From contig DQWD01000213.1 in the NCBI GenBank assembly GCA_011042725.1, forward strand, positions 1-37,810: 37,810 nt of DNA, in the 5' to 3' direction. This stretch comes from Candidatus Aminicenantota bacterium. Lineage in GTDB: Bacteria; Acidobacteriota; Aminicenantia; Aminicenantales; Aminicenantaceae. The notes beneath the pieces are model-generated. The model searched no databases and was not told the DNA's origin. It saw only the letters and a program-made list of their open reading frames with translations. The translations under genes and the position numbers were made by a program. This document shows positions 8,023 through 15,670 of the stretch, one piece after another (within the stretch, counting starts at the first letter, position 1; the number at the start of each line of letters is the position of its first letter).

Positions 8023-9147
8023 ATGGCCATCGAAATTAAACCTGTTTCTTCGCGGCGAGATTTAAAAACTTTTATCTATTTACCAGCCAAAATCCACCAA
8101 GGACATCGTTACTGGGTCCCCCCTATTTATCAGGATGAGTGGAAATACTTTGATCCCCAAAAAAATAAAGCTTTTTCCTACTGTGCGACCATTCGCCTTT
8201 TGGCCTTTCGTCAAAAAGAAGCCGTGGGCCGGATCATGGGAATCATTAATCATCGCTACAACGAATATCGCCAAGAAAAAGCAGCCCGGTTTGGGTATTT
8301 GGAAGCCGGCCCGGACAAAGAGGTGATTGCGGCCCTTTTAAAGGCCGTCGAAGACTGGGCCCGGCAGAAGGGCATGGAGAAGATTGTGGGCCCTTATGGG
8401 TTTACCGATCAGGATCCAGAGGGGTTTATGGTCAAAGGTTTTGACAATAGAGCCACAATTGCTACTTATTATAACTTTGAGTGGATGCCCAAGATGGTCG
8501 AAGAACTTGGTTACACAAAAGATATTGATTATTATGTCTATAAAGTCAACGTGCCCGATGAAATTCCTGATTTTTATCGTAAAATTTATCAACGGGTTCT
8601 AAAAAAAGGGGACTTCCGGGTTCTTGAATTCCGGAAGCGGAAAGAGCTGAAACCATGGATTAAACCGGTGTTAAGTCTGATGAATGAGTGTTATTCCCAA
8701 TCAGAAATATACGGATATACCCCTCTGGATGAGGAAGAAATGGAAGCTTTGGCCAAGCGGTATCTGCCCATTTTAAATCCCCGGTTTGTTAAGGTGGTGA
8801 TCCAAGGCGAAGAAGTAGTGGCTTTTATCGTGGGGATCCCCGATATGACGGAGGGTATTATTAAAGCCCGCGGCAAGCTTTTTCCTTTTGGCTTTATCCA
8901 TATTCTGCGCGCGGCCAAGAAAACGAAGCAGCTGGATCTCTTGTTAGGAGCCGTAAAAGAGCCTTTCCGGGGGAAAGGCTTGGACGTCCTCATGGGAATT
9001 AAGATGTTGGAATCAGCCAAGGAACTTGGGTTTGAAGTTATCGATTCTCATCATGAAATGGAAACCAATGTCCGGGTGAGAGCCGAGATGGAACGAATGG
9101 GAGGTCAAGTATATAAGAAGTTCCGCGTTTATAAAAAACAACTTTAA
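8023..9147 (+). CDS. GNAT-fold N-acetyltransferase-like protein
   Basis: This protein of about 374 residues resembles the broad family annotated as GNAT-like or YghO-like, of unknown substrate. The N-terminal half has the pattern FIYLPAKIHQGHRYWVPP and AVGRIMGIINHRYNEY, followed by GPYGFTDQDPEGFMVKGFD. The C-terminal half is a second acetyltransferase-like lobe with LLLGAVKEPFRGKGLDVLMG, in which RGKGLD resembles the acetyl-CoA pyrophosphate loop (R/Q-x-x-G-x-G/A). I prefer the ATG at 8023 to the TTG at 7999, with a weak GGAAG upstream. It stands alone between the divergent rnf operon and the convergent polA, so context says nothing about its role. Confidence 0.65.
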   Translation: MAIEIKPVSSRRDLKTFIYLPAKIHQGHRYWVPPIYQDEWKYFDPQKNKAFSYCATIRLLAFRQKEAVGRIMGIINHRYNEYRQEKAARFGYLEAGPDKEVIAALLKAVEDWARQKGMEKIVGPYGFTDQDPEGFMVKGFDNRATIATYYNFEWMPKMVEELGYTKDIDYYVYKVNVPDEIPDFYRKIYQRVLKKGDFRVLEFRKRKELKPWIKPVLSLMNECYSQSEIYGYTPLDEEEMEALAKRYLPILNPRFVKVVIQGEEVVAFIVGIPDMTEGIIKARGKLFPFGFIHILRAAKKTKQLDLLLGAVKEPFRGKGLDVLMGIKMLESAKELGFEVIDSHHEMETNVRVRAEMERMGGQVYKKFRVYKKQL

Positions 9148-9301
9148 CCTGTCGGCGGCCAAGAGCTTAGATTAGGGATAATAACGGCTGCTCGAGGCCA
9201 AAGAGGCGTCTTTTCTACTTGATAATTTCCAGCCAAAGCCTTAAAAAAACAAGAGCGAAGACAAGCTGGTCATTGGGATGAAGCAAGCCCAACAAGGCCG
9301 A

Positions 9302-11986
9302 TTATTTAGACTCAGCCCAATTAATACCCCAGGCTAATTTGACCTTAAGAGGCACAGCCAGGGGATAAACTTCCTCCATTTTTTCTTTAACCAGGGAAGA
9401 CATTAACTCTACTTCCGAATCGGGCACTTCAAAAACCAACTCGTCATGGACCTGGATAATCATCCGGCTAGCCAGTTTTCTCTTTTTAATTTCTTGCCAA
9501 ATATCAATCATTGCTTTCTTGATCAAATCAGCGGCGGTGCCCTGAATGGGAGTGTTCAAAGCAATGCGTTCTCCGAATTGGCGAACTTGGGCGTTTTTGT
9601 GTTTGAGCTCGGGAACAGGCCGCCGCCGTCCGAATAGGGTTTCAGCAAATCCTTTTTCGGCGGTTTGGTGGATTGATTTTTGCAAATAATTTTTGACCTC
9701 TGGAAAGCGGGCGAAATAAAGATCGATAAATTGCTGGGCTTCTCTTGGTGTAGTGCCCAATTCCCGGGCAAGAGAATAGGCCGAAGCTCCATAGATAATA
9801 CTAAAGTTTATTATTTTTGCCCGCCGGCGCTGTTCAGCTTGGTCGAGGAGATTAGTAGAGAAAAGTTGCTGGGCTATTTCAGCATGGATATCCCCGTCCT
9901 CGCGGAAGACTTTAATTAAGGCTGGATCCTGAGAAAGATGGGCCAAAACTCGCAGTTCAATTTGGGAATAATCAGCGGTTAAGAGAAGATAATTGGGCTC
10001 GGGAATAAAAGCCTGGCGAAAACGGCGTCCCCACTCTCCCCGGATGGGAATATTCTGGAGATTGGGATCGCTGCTGGAGAGGCGGCCGGTAGCGGCCACT
10101 GTTTGATTATAAGAAGTATGAATTCGTCCGGTTTGGGGATTGATGAGTTTCGGGAGAGCATCGGCATAGGCACTTTTCAATTTGGCTAGTTGGCGATATT
10201 CCAGAATTTCTTGAGCAATTGGATGTTTTTTGGCCAACTCCTCCAACACGGAGCTCCCGGTGGAGAAGCGTCGAGTGACTTTCGTCTTTTTGGAAGGGGG
10301 AAGCCGGAGGACTTCAAATAATACCCGGGAGAGTTGTTGAGGAGAGTTTAAGTTAAACTTTAAACCGCAGGCGGAAAATATTTTGTTCTCCAATTGCTGC
10401 ATTTCCTGCTTAATTTCCTGGCTGATTTTGGCTAATTGAAGACGATCAACTTTGACTCCCCACATTTCCATATCCGCCAGAACTTCGATGAGAGGCAGTT
10501 CAATTTGGCGGTAAATAGGAGATAACCCGGCTTGTTCAACTCGCGGCCAAAGAACTTGAGCTAATTGCCAGGTTAGATCAGCGTCCTGGCAGGCATAAGG
10601 AGCCACGGTTTCGATGGCGATTTTATCCATAGTTTTAGCTTGGGCTCCTTTCCCGGCAATGTCGTGATAGGAAATGGTAGAGGTCTGGAGGTAATGGGCA
10701 GCCAGCTTGTCTAAGTTGTGTTTGCCCCAGTTTGGTTCGAGGAGATAGGAAAGAATCATGGTATCGGTGTCAATTCCCTTCACCTCAAAACCCGCTCGAC
10801 GTAGGACGATGAGATCGTATTTTATGTTCTGGCCTATTTTTTTTATCTCTGGATTGGCCAGGACTCCGTGGAGAATTTCCACTGCTCGAGAGATTGGTAT
10901 TTGAGCAGGAGCTCCGGGATAGTCATGGCCTAAAGGCAGATAGAATGCTTGATGAGGAGCCCAAGTAAAGGAAATGCCGACTAAGCGGGCTCGCGTCGGG
11001 TCAGGACTGGTGGTTTCCGTGTCGATAGATAACTGTTTTTGCGCTTTAAGCTGGGGGAGGAGGCGCAGGAGCTGTTCTTCGTTGTCGACAATTTCATAAC
11101 TAAGCTTTTGCTTTTTTCCCTTCTTAACTATTTTAGCCATGGAAGCCTGGAGGAGTGAATGAAATTCAAGGTCACGATAAAATTGGATTAGTGCTTCCCC
11201 ATCTTCTTCTCGCACCCGAAATTCTTCCGGATGGAAGGGAAGCGGTATTTGGCTTTCTACCGTGACTAAGTTTTTACTTAGCTCTAATACATCAAGATTA
11301 TTGGCAATGGTGTTTTTTACCCGCGGATTTTTTAGTTTATCTAAGTTGTTGAGAAGATTAGTCAGCGAACCAAATTGCTGAATTAGTTTGCGGGCTGTTT
11401 TTAATCCAATTCCGGGCACGCCGGGGACATTGTCGGAGGAATCGCCCATTAGGGCCAAAACGTCGATGACTTGCTGGGGATAAACACCTAGCTCCTTTTT
11501 TACTTCTTCGGGGGTATACAGTTTATTTTTGACGGGATTAAAGACAAAAATATTCCTGGTGACAACTTGTAAAAGATCTTTGTCGGTAGTCACAATAACC
11601 GGTTTATAGCCGTGGGTGGCGGCTTTAATGGCGAGAGAAGCTAACACGTCATCAGCTTCAAATTTCTCTATTTCGAGGAGCTTTAGCCGCTGGGCTTGCA
11701 GAATTTTTTTCAAGAGAGGAACTTGGATGACCAAATCCTCCGGCATTGGCTTACGGTTAGCCTTGTATTCTTGGTAAGCTTCGTGGCGGATAGTCGGCCC
11801 GTGGGCATCAAAAACAATGGCTAGATACGGAGGTTTTTTTTCTTCTTTAATTTTGCCGAGAGTTTGGAGGAAGCCATAAATTGCATTGGTTGGGAAACCT
11901 TGCGAGGTAGCAAGATTGCGAATGGCATAATAGGCACGATAAAGAATAGAATTGCCATCGATTAGATAAAGGCTCTTTTCCTTCAT
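9302..11986 (-). CDS. polA: DNA polymerase I
   Basis: This is a full-length 894-residue repair and Okazaki-fragment polymerase. The 5' nuclease domain (1-290) shows YLIDGNSILYRAYYA, FEADDVLASLA, TTDKDLLQ and GDSSDNVPGVPGIGLKTA. The 3'-5' proofreading domain keeps its catalytic residues, with SIDTETT (Exo I), GQNIKYD (Exo II) and YACQDAD (Exo III), so proofreading is probably active, unlike in many thermophilic or Firmicute relatives. The polymerase domain has motif A DYSQIELRVLAHLS, motif B RRAKIINFSIIYG and motif C IQVHDELVFE. AAGGAG lies 8 bases before the ATG. A small unknown gene ends 51 bases upstream and is probably co-transcribed. Confidence 0.97.
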   Translation of the reverse strand: MKEKSLYLIDGNSILYRAYYAIRNLATSQGFPTNAIYGFLQTLGKIKEEKKPPYLAIVFDAHGPTIRHEAYQEYKANRKPMPEDLVIQVPLLKKILQAQRLKLLEIEKFEADDVLASLAIKAATHGYKPVIVTTDKDLLQVVTRNIFVFNPVKNKLYTPEEVKKELGVYPQQVIDVLALMGDSSDNVPGVPGIGLKTARKLIQQFGSLTNLLNNLDKLKNPRVKNTIANNLDVLELSKNLVTVESQIPLPFHPEEFRVREEDGEALIQFYRDLEFHSLLQASMAKIVKKGKKQKLSYEIVDNEEQLLRLLPQLKAQKQLSIDTETTSPDPTRARLVGISFTWAPHQAFYLPLGHDYPGAPAQIPISRAVEILHGVLANPEIKKIGQNIKYDLIVLRRAGFEVKGIDTDTMILSYLLEPNWGKHNLDKLAAHYLQTSTISYHDIAGKGAQAKTMDKIAIETVAPYACQDADLTWQLAQVLWPRVEQAGLSPIYRQIELPLIEVLADMEMWGVKVDRLQLAKISQEIKQEMQQLENKIFSACGLKFNLNSPQQLSRVLFEVLRLPPSKKTKVTRRFSTGSSVLEELAKKHPIAQEILEYRQLAKLKSAYADALPKLINPQTGRIHTSYNQTVAATGRLSSSDPNLQNIPIRGEWGRRFRQAFIPEPNYLLLTADYSQIELRVLAHLSQDPALIKVFREDGDIHAEIAQQLFSTNLLDQAEQRRRAKIINFSIIYGASAYSLARELGTTPREAQQFIDLYFARFPEVKNYLQKSIHQTAEKGFAETLFGRRRPVPELKHKNAQVRQFGERIALNTPIQGTAADLIKKAMIDIWQEIKKRKLASRMIIQVHDELVFEVPDSEVELMSSLVKEKMEEVYPLAVPLKVKLAWGINWAESK

Positions 11987-12037
11987 CTACTATCTCCTTG
12001 TTGGAATGCCTGAGATTCTTATCCTGGGGGCTGAGCT

Positions 12038-12289
12038 TTACAGGTGATCAAACCGGCCCTCTTTAACTTGTTGGCAGATTCGCTCATGTTGTTTTTTCAC
12101 CAGAGGGGGAACAACAGTTTCTCGAGAACCCTGAGGCAAATAAGAACTATAGGCAAAGCGCCGGGTGGTGAGCACGCGACCAGAACAGTAAATTATGGTT
12201 TCAATATAATTGTAAGGGGGTCCTTTATCTTGGGTTTGGATGTGGTATTTTTTGTTGCCATGGATAATTTCGGTATTAAAACCAGACAT
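12038..12289 (-). CDS. Small conserved protein of unknown function upstream of polA
   Basis: This gene encodes 83 residues with no signal peptide or membrane segment. The visible pattern is FNTEIIHGNKKYHIQTQDKG, then IETIIYCSGRVLTTRRFAYSSYL, and a basic/acidic end (KKQHERICQQVKEGRFDHL). Small proteins of this style (HVQTEDKG near the N-terminus, RFD at the end) occur in several anaerobic phyla as I recall, without known function. A promoter with TATAAT lies 33 bases upstream and AGGA precedes the ATG. The same message probably continues into polA. The overlapping plus-strand ORF is a shadow. Confidence 0.65.
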   Translation of the reverse strand: MSGFNTEIIHGNKKYHIQTQDKGPPYNYIETIIYCSGRVLTTRRFAYSSYLPQGSRETVVPPLVKKQHERICQQVKEGRFDHL

Positions 12290-12321
12290 GAGTTAATTTC
12301 CTAATATCTTCCTCATCAAAT

Positions 12322-12351
12322 ATTATATAATCACAATTATGAAGAGAGCAA
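12322..12351 (-). promoter_or_regulatory. Promoter for the 83-residue gene and polA
   Basis: On the minus strand, TTGCTC (12351-12346) and a perfect TATAAT (12327-12322) are separated by 18 bases. Transcription would start near 12315, about 25 bases before the ATG at 12289. Confidence 0.5.
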
Positions 12352-12405
12352 GGTAGAGGCTAGGAGGGGCTGAATCTTGGTTTTAGAAGTCAAGCAAAAG
12401 GATGG

Positions 12406-12423
12406 GCCCTTAACTGAAAGGGC
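12406..12423 (-). terminator. Possible weak terminator after the MEMO-AMMECR1 gene
   Basis: A six-base perfect inverted repeat, GCCCTT/AAGGGC with a six-base loop, lies 27 bases past the stop of the gene at 12450-13919. The following bases on the minus strand are CCATCCTTTTG, so the T tract is short and displaced. This is a weak candidate. Confidence 0.3.
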
Positions 12424-12449
12424 ACTGCCAGGAGGGGTCTTGGCCACTA

Positions 12450-13919
12450 CTAGGCTTCCTCTTTTGGCTTTTCAGCAAAGACTTGGGCTTCAAAGGTAAA
12501 AATTTTTGCCCCCTGCCGCCAAGCATTAGGGGGAAGACCAGCTTTTAAGCAGGCTCGTCTTAGAAAAGTAAGACGATCCCAACCATTTTCCAACGCCACC
12601 TGAGGCAGCAGAAGGCCTTTTTGCCTTCCTTTTTCGATCACTAAGCCGTGTCGCCCGACTTGGATTTGGGCCGGGTTGGTGATTTTAGTTAAAGGGGTTA
12701 GGACAGAGATTTCGATCTCAACGTCCGGGAGCTCATCGAGAGAAACAGGGTTGAAGCGAACATCTTTTACGGCGGCATAAATAGCGGCTTGAATGACCGT
12801 TTGGTAAAGAGGCAGACTTGATTCGATAAAACCAATACATCCCCGCAGGCGGCCATTATGGTGGAGAGTCACGAAAACTCCTTTTTTCTCTAATAGACGA
12901 GGTGACGAGGGGGTGTAATGGGGGGGGTTTTTATTTTGGAGAAAGAGAGTGATAGCTTCCCGGGCCAGCCTCAATAACTCCTTTTTTTCTTGTTCCGTTA
13001 AGGCCTCCTCAGTTTTGCCGCCTGAGCTCGGGGGGGAGATTTCCAGGGTAGCCGCCACATAGCCGACGACTTGACTGGCTGGCCCGCCGCCGGCGGTGGA
13101 ATCCCGGTATTCTAAGATGTGGAGACGGGAGGTTTTTAATTGCTTAGCGGCTAAAAGCAGAGAACTCACCGGGCCTACCCCACACATTATATTTTCCCCT
13201 CGGGTGGCTTTCTGGAGAAGAGTCTCAGCTTGGAGATTCTCAATCAACTTAATCGTTTGGGCATCTACTTGATTGGCTTTGGCTTGAGGAAGGTAGTGAG
13301 ACAAATCAGTAGTAGCCACCACGAGCACTTGAGGATTAGCCATTATTTTCGTTAGAGCTTTCGCCATTTTTTGAACATCTTTATGACGGGGGTAACCAAA
13401 GACAACAGGTACAATCTTGGCTTGGGGCCAAGCGACTTGAATAAAGGGCAACTGGACTTCGATAGAGTGCTCTTGTTTATGAGCTTGAGGGATTGTTTTA
13501 TAGCCGGTTAATTGGGCCAATTTGGCTGCCCAAGGAGAATCCACCTCGATTAATCCGAGAGGAGTTTGGTAACGAGCATCCTGGTCGATAGAGACGCCTC
13601 GGAAGGCATAGTGATGAGCCGGCCCCATAATGATCACGGTGGAAATAGATTGACTTTTAACCTGAGCATAGGCCTTGGCGGCCACCGAGCCGGAATAAAT
13701 GTAGCCAGCATGGGGAACAATAATGGCCCGGATGTTTTTAGCCGGAGGGAGAGAAAGGGTCGCCGCAAACCACTCCTCGATTATCTGGCGGAGTTGAAGG
13801 GGATTGTCGGGGTAAAATTGCCCAGCCCAGACAGCGGGCCGAGTGGTCTGAGCCATTAAAAGAGAAGTCAGGCTAAGAACAAGGATCAGCCCACTAAACC
13901 CAAATTTTGCTTTGCTCAT
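12450..13919 (-). CDS. MEMO1-AMMECR1 fusion protein (AmmeMemoRadiSam B+A type) with N-terminal signal peptide
   Basis: This 489-residue protein fuses two domains. Residues about 28-295 are a MEMO domain, with RPAVWAGQFYP, the metal-ligand motifs VPHAGYIYSG (His70), GPAHHYAF (His102/103) and MCGVGP (Cys246), and DLSHY (205-209). Residues about 305-485 are an AMMECR1 domain with LRGCIGF (358-364) and DVRFNPVSLDELPDVEIEIS. The two form parts A and B of the AmmeMemoRadiSam system, whose substrate is unknown. Unusually, the protein starts MSKAKFGFSGLILVLSLTSL..MAQ, a clear signal peptide, so it should be exported. The ATG has AAGGAG 7 bases upstream. No radical SAM partner lies in the window. Confidence 0.88.
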   Translation of the reverse strand: MSKAKFGFSGLILVLSLTSLLMAQTTRPAVWAGQFYPDNPLQLRQIIEEWFAATLSLPPAKNIRAIIVPHAGYIYSGSVAAKAYAQVKSQSISTVIIMGPAHHYAFRGVSIDQDARYQTPLGLIEVDSPWAAKLAQLTGYKTIPQAHKQEHSIEVQLPFIQVAWPQAKIVPVVFGYPRHKDVQKMAKALTKIMANPQVLVVATTDLSHYLPQAKANQVDAQTIKLIENLQAETLLQKATRGENIMCGVGPVSSLLLAAKQLKTSRLHILEYRDSTAGGGPASQVVGYVAATLEISPPSSGGKTEEALTEQEKKELLRLAREAITLFLQNKNPPHYTPSSPRLLEKKGVFVTLHHNGRLRGCIGFIESSLPLYQTVIQAAIYAAVKDVRFNPVSLDELPDVEIEISVLTPLTKITNPAQIQVGRHGLVIEKGRQKGLLLPQVALENGWDRLTFLRRACLKAGLPPNAWRQGAKIFTFEAQVFAEKPKEEA

Positions 13920-13939
13920 GGGAAATCTCCTTGCAAATA

Positions 13940-13948
13940 ATTATACCA
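13940..13948 (-). promoter_or_regulatory. Extended -10 promoter for the MEMO-AMMECR1 gene
   Basis: On the minus strand the sequence reads TGGTATAAT, a perfect -10 with the TGn extension, and lacks a recognisable -35. Transcription would start near 13933, just ahead of the AAGGAG site, giving a leader of about 14 bases. Confidence 0.5.
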
Positions 13949-14105
13949 TTTTTAAAAGTGAATCCCGAGCAAAAAAGAAAAGGTGCAAAAGTAAAAAAGT
14001 AAGACAGGACCTAAGATGCGAGAAACCAGAAAGGGGGGCTATTTTGATTTTTGGGGCCTTTATTTTTAGCGGAACTAGGAAAAGGAAAAACTCATGGGTA
14101 AAAGG

Positions 14106-14134
14106 TTGACATCAATTTTATTTATGATTAATAT
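14106..14134 (+). promoter_or_regulatory. Promoter for the 43-residue membrane peptide
   Basis: A perfect TTGACA (14106-14111) is followed after 17 bases by TAATAT (14129-14134, four of six matches). Transcription would start near 14141, about 16 bases before the ATG at 14157. Confidence 0.5.
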
Positions 14135-14156
14135 GGAAAGTCTAAGGAAGGACATC

Positions 14157-14288
14157 ATGAAAGACTTGTGGAAATCGCTATTTACGTTGCTAGCCTTTTC
14201 CTCAGCTTTTGTAATCGGTTTTTATTTAGGTAAGGAGAAGGTCTTGAAGAAGATCCCCGAGTTTCAGGAAGAATTGGAAACAAAGTAA
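14157..14288 (+). CDS. Small single-pass membrane protein (43 aa), unknown function
   Basis: I choose the ATG at 14157 inside the longer ORF because AAGGAAGG sits 5 bases upstream and a promoter places the transcript start about 16 bases upstream. The product is MKDLWKSLFTLLAFSSAFVI..., with one hydrophobic helix (about 7-25, ending GFYLG) and a charged cytosolic tail KEKVLKKIPEFQEELETK. The short charged tail after a GxYxGK turn recalls YtxH-like membrane proteins, but it is too short to assign. The next gene starts almost 400 bases away with its own promoter, so this is a single-gene unit. Confidence 0.5.
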   Translation: MKDLWKSLFTLLAFSSAFVIGFYLGKEKVLKKIPEFQEELETK

Positions 14289-14612
14289 ATCTGGGGGGAG
14301 AAAAAAGCCTGGGCGTTAATTGTTGGCCGACTTAAGAAATCACTATATTTTTAACCTGCTTTCAAGCTGGAAGCATTTCTAAAACCGAGAAAGCCGCGGG
14401 AGTGACCTTTAGCCTGAATTATAAATATTGGATCATCAGAAACAAATAAAGGCCGACAACTTTTTTCTTTATCATTTTTTTCTAGTGATGGGAAAAAAGG
14501 CGATAGGCACTATAATAGCCGGTGGTCCTGGAAGTGTTTCAGGCCAAAATAAGATGCCATTCACCATTTTACCATCACGGTTTTGGCAATGCTTACCTTG
14601 GGGCCGTTAATG
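14289..14612. other. Non-coding stretch of about 320 bases
   Basis: No credible gene is seen between the 43-residue gene and the next promoter. The 60-codon ORF at 14428 starts with TTG, has no ribosome binding site and looks random. Two imperfect hairpins are present, one near 14361-14377 (GCTTTC/GGAAGC) and one near 14522-14544 (GGtCCTG/CAGGCC). A TATAAT hexamer near 14513 has no fitting -35. A small RNA is possible but unsupported. Confidence 0.35.
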
Positions 14613-14641
14613 TTGACGAAACTAAGGGAGAAGCTTATAAT
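14613..14641 (+). promoter_or_regulatory. Strong sigma70-type promoter upstream of the lolB-like/ispE operon
   Basis: TTGACG (14613-14618) and a perfect TATAAT (14636-14641) are separated by exactly 17 bases. Transcription would start near 14648, about 23 bases before the ATG at 14671. It would drive the membrane protein, lolB-like gene, ispE, the tRNA-Gln and possibly prs onward. Confidence 0.7.
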
Positions 14642-14670
14642 AAACAAAACAAATTATGGAAAGTAATTAG

Positions 14671-15003
14671 ATGGGTTGGACACCGTATCTTATACTGATT
14701 ATTTTTGGATTGTTTGTGCTTCTTTCTATTCTCAACCCGAATTTTTCCTGTTTTGGCCGCCGTCTCAAGTCGCCTTTTTATCCTCTTTATCGAGGAAAAA
14801 AGAGGAAACAAGTGAAGACCCACGATTATGGATTTTATTTAGTGGACGATAAGGCGTCAAAAAACCAGAAGAGCTCTCCAGAGAATGTATATTTTCTAGA
14901 TGATACTTCTTCCTCTTCCCAGAAAAATTTGTCTTCCCGAAAAAAGAAGAGTTCCTCTCCTGAAGCTAATGACTTGTCTTCATACAAAGTTGACTCTGAA
15001 TAA
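14671..15003 (+). CDS. Membrane-anchored low-complexity protein, unknown function
   Basis: This gene encodes 110 residues. The N-terminus is a single hydrophobic helix (YLILIIFGLFVLLSIL, about 6-21). The rest is polar and increasingly serine/lysine-rich (SSSSQK, SRKKKSSSP), with two near-repeats of a tyrosine/aspartate motif, GFYLVDD (54-60) and VYFLDD (73-78). I recognise no domain. GGAAAG precedes the ATG and a strong promoter lies just upstream, which supports real expression. The 3' end overlaps the start of the lolB-like gene by about 35 bases. The tail looks disordered and faces the cytoplasm if the positively charged side follows the helix. Confidence 0.55.
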   Translation: MGWTPYLILIIFGLFVLLSILNPNFSCFGRRLKSPFYPLYRGKKRKQVKTHDYGFYLVDDKASKNQKSSPENVYFLDDTSSSSQKNLSSRKKKSSSPEANDLSSYKVDSE

Positions 15004-15670
15004 TAAGTTTTCTCTTTCCCCCCGCAAGCGGGTTTTTTCCCTAGGGCTGATTATCCTGGGGATTTTTTGTCAATGTCGGGTTCCGTCTCTTTATCTGGAA
15101 CAGGTTCCTTCCCAGATTACCACCATGGAGGGCTATGCCTCTCTGGTGATTAAAGATGAAAACCATCTTTCCCGGAGTAAAGTTTCCTTTTTTGTTCTGT
15201 TGCCTGACCGGGCTCGTTTAGATATTGCCGATCCTCTTGGCCGCACCAGGGCGCAGATTTTATTTTTGTCTCCGCGGGCTTATTTAGTATTACCGGGGAA
15301 GAAAGTTTATTGGGAAGGCCGGGAAGAGGAGTTGTTTGCCAATTTCTTTGGCCTTACTTTTACCTGGCGAGAATGGAACAATTTATTGATCAATCAAGAG
15401 GCTCTGGCTGCCGATTGGCAGGTTGCCCGAGATGCGGCGGGTCGTATTCGGCAAGGAAGCCGGGAAAACCTGACTTTTGAGATCCAAAACTATGCCCAGC
15501 AAACGGCGGTGGTAACCGAGTTAAAGATTTCTTTTCCTCGCGGAGAAGTGCGGTGGAGACTGACTAAAATATTATTCAATCATCCTTCCCGGGAGGGTAT
15601 CTTTTCTTTGGACTTCATGAATCGTTATCAACGCCAGAACTGGGCCGAGATGGAAGAATTTCTCAAATGA
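14969..15670 (+). CDS. LolB-like (DUF4292-type) envelope protein, putative outer-membrane lipoprotein
   Basis: This protein of about 233 residues has an N-terminal hydrophobic signal (VFSLGLIILGIFCQC) preceded by basic residues, and a beta-rich remainder with YASLVIKDENHLSRSKVSFFVLLPDRARLDIADPLGR, ILFLSPRAYLVLPGKKVYWEG. That pattern fits the LolB/LolA half-barrel fold. The gene directly precedes ispE and overlaps it by ATGA, the same order as lolB-ispE-prs in E. coli. The cysteines after the signal do not form a canonical lipobox, because the residue before Cys is F or Q rather than G, A or S. The start is uncertain: ATG at 14969 is my choice, but TTG at 14990 is possible. Confidence 0.6.
   Translation: MTCLHTKLTLNNKFSLSPRKRVFSLGLIILGIFCQCRVPSLYLEQVPSQITTMEGYASLVIKDENHLSRSKVSFFVLLPDRARLDIADPLGRTRAQILFLSPRAYLVLPGKKVYWEGREEELFANFFGLTFTWREWNNLLINQEALAADWQVARDAAGRIRQGSRENLTFEIQNYAQQTAVVTELKISFPRGEVRWRLTKILFNHPSREGIFSLDFMNRYQRQNWAEMEEFLK

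Noticed and set aside
13912-14109. 65-residue plus-strand ORF
   Set aside because: It overlaps the promoter and start of the MEMO-AMMECR1 gene on the other strand and has a low-complexity basic composition.
14428-14610. 60-residue ORF between the small membrane genes
   Set aside because: It has a TTG start, no ribosome binding site, random-looking composition and no domain pattern.
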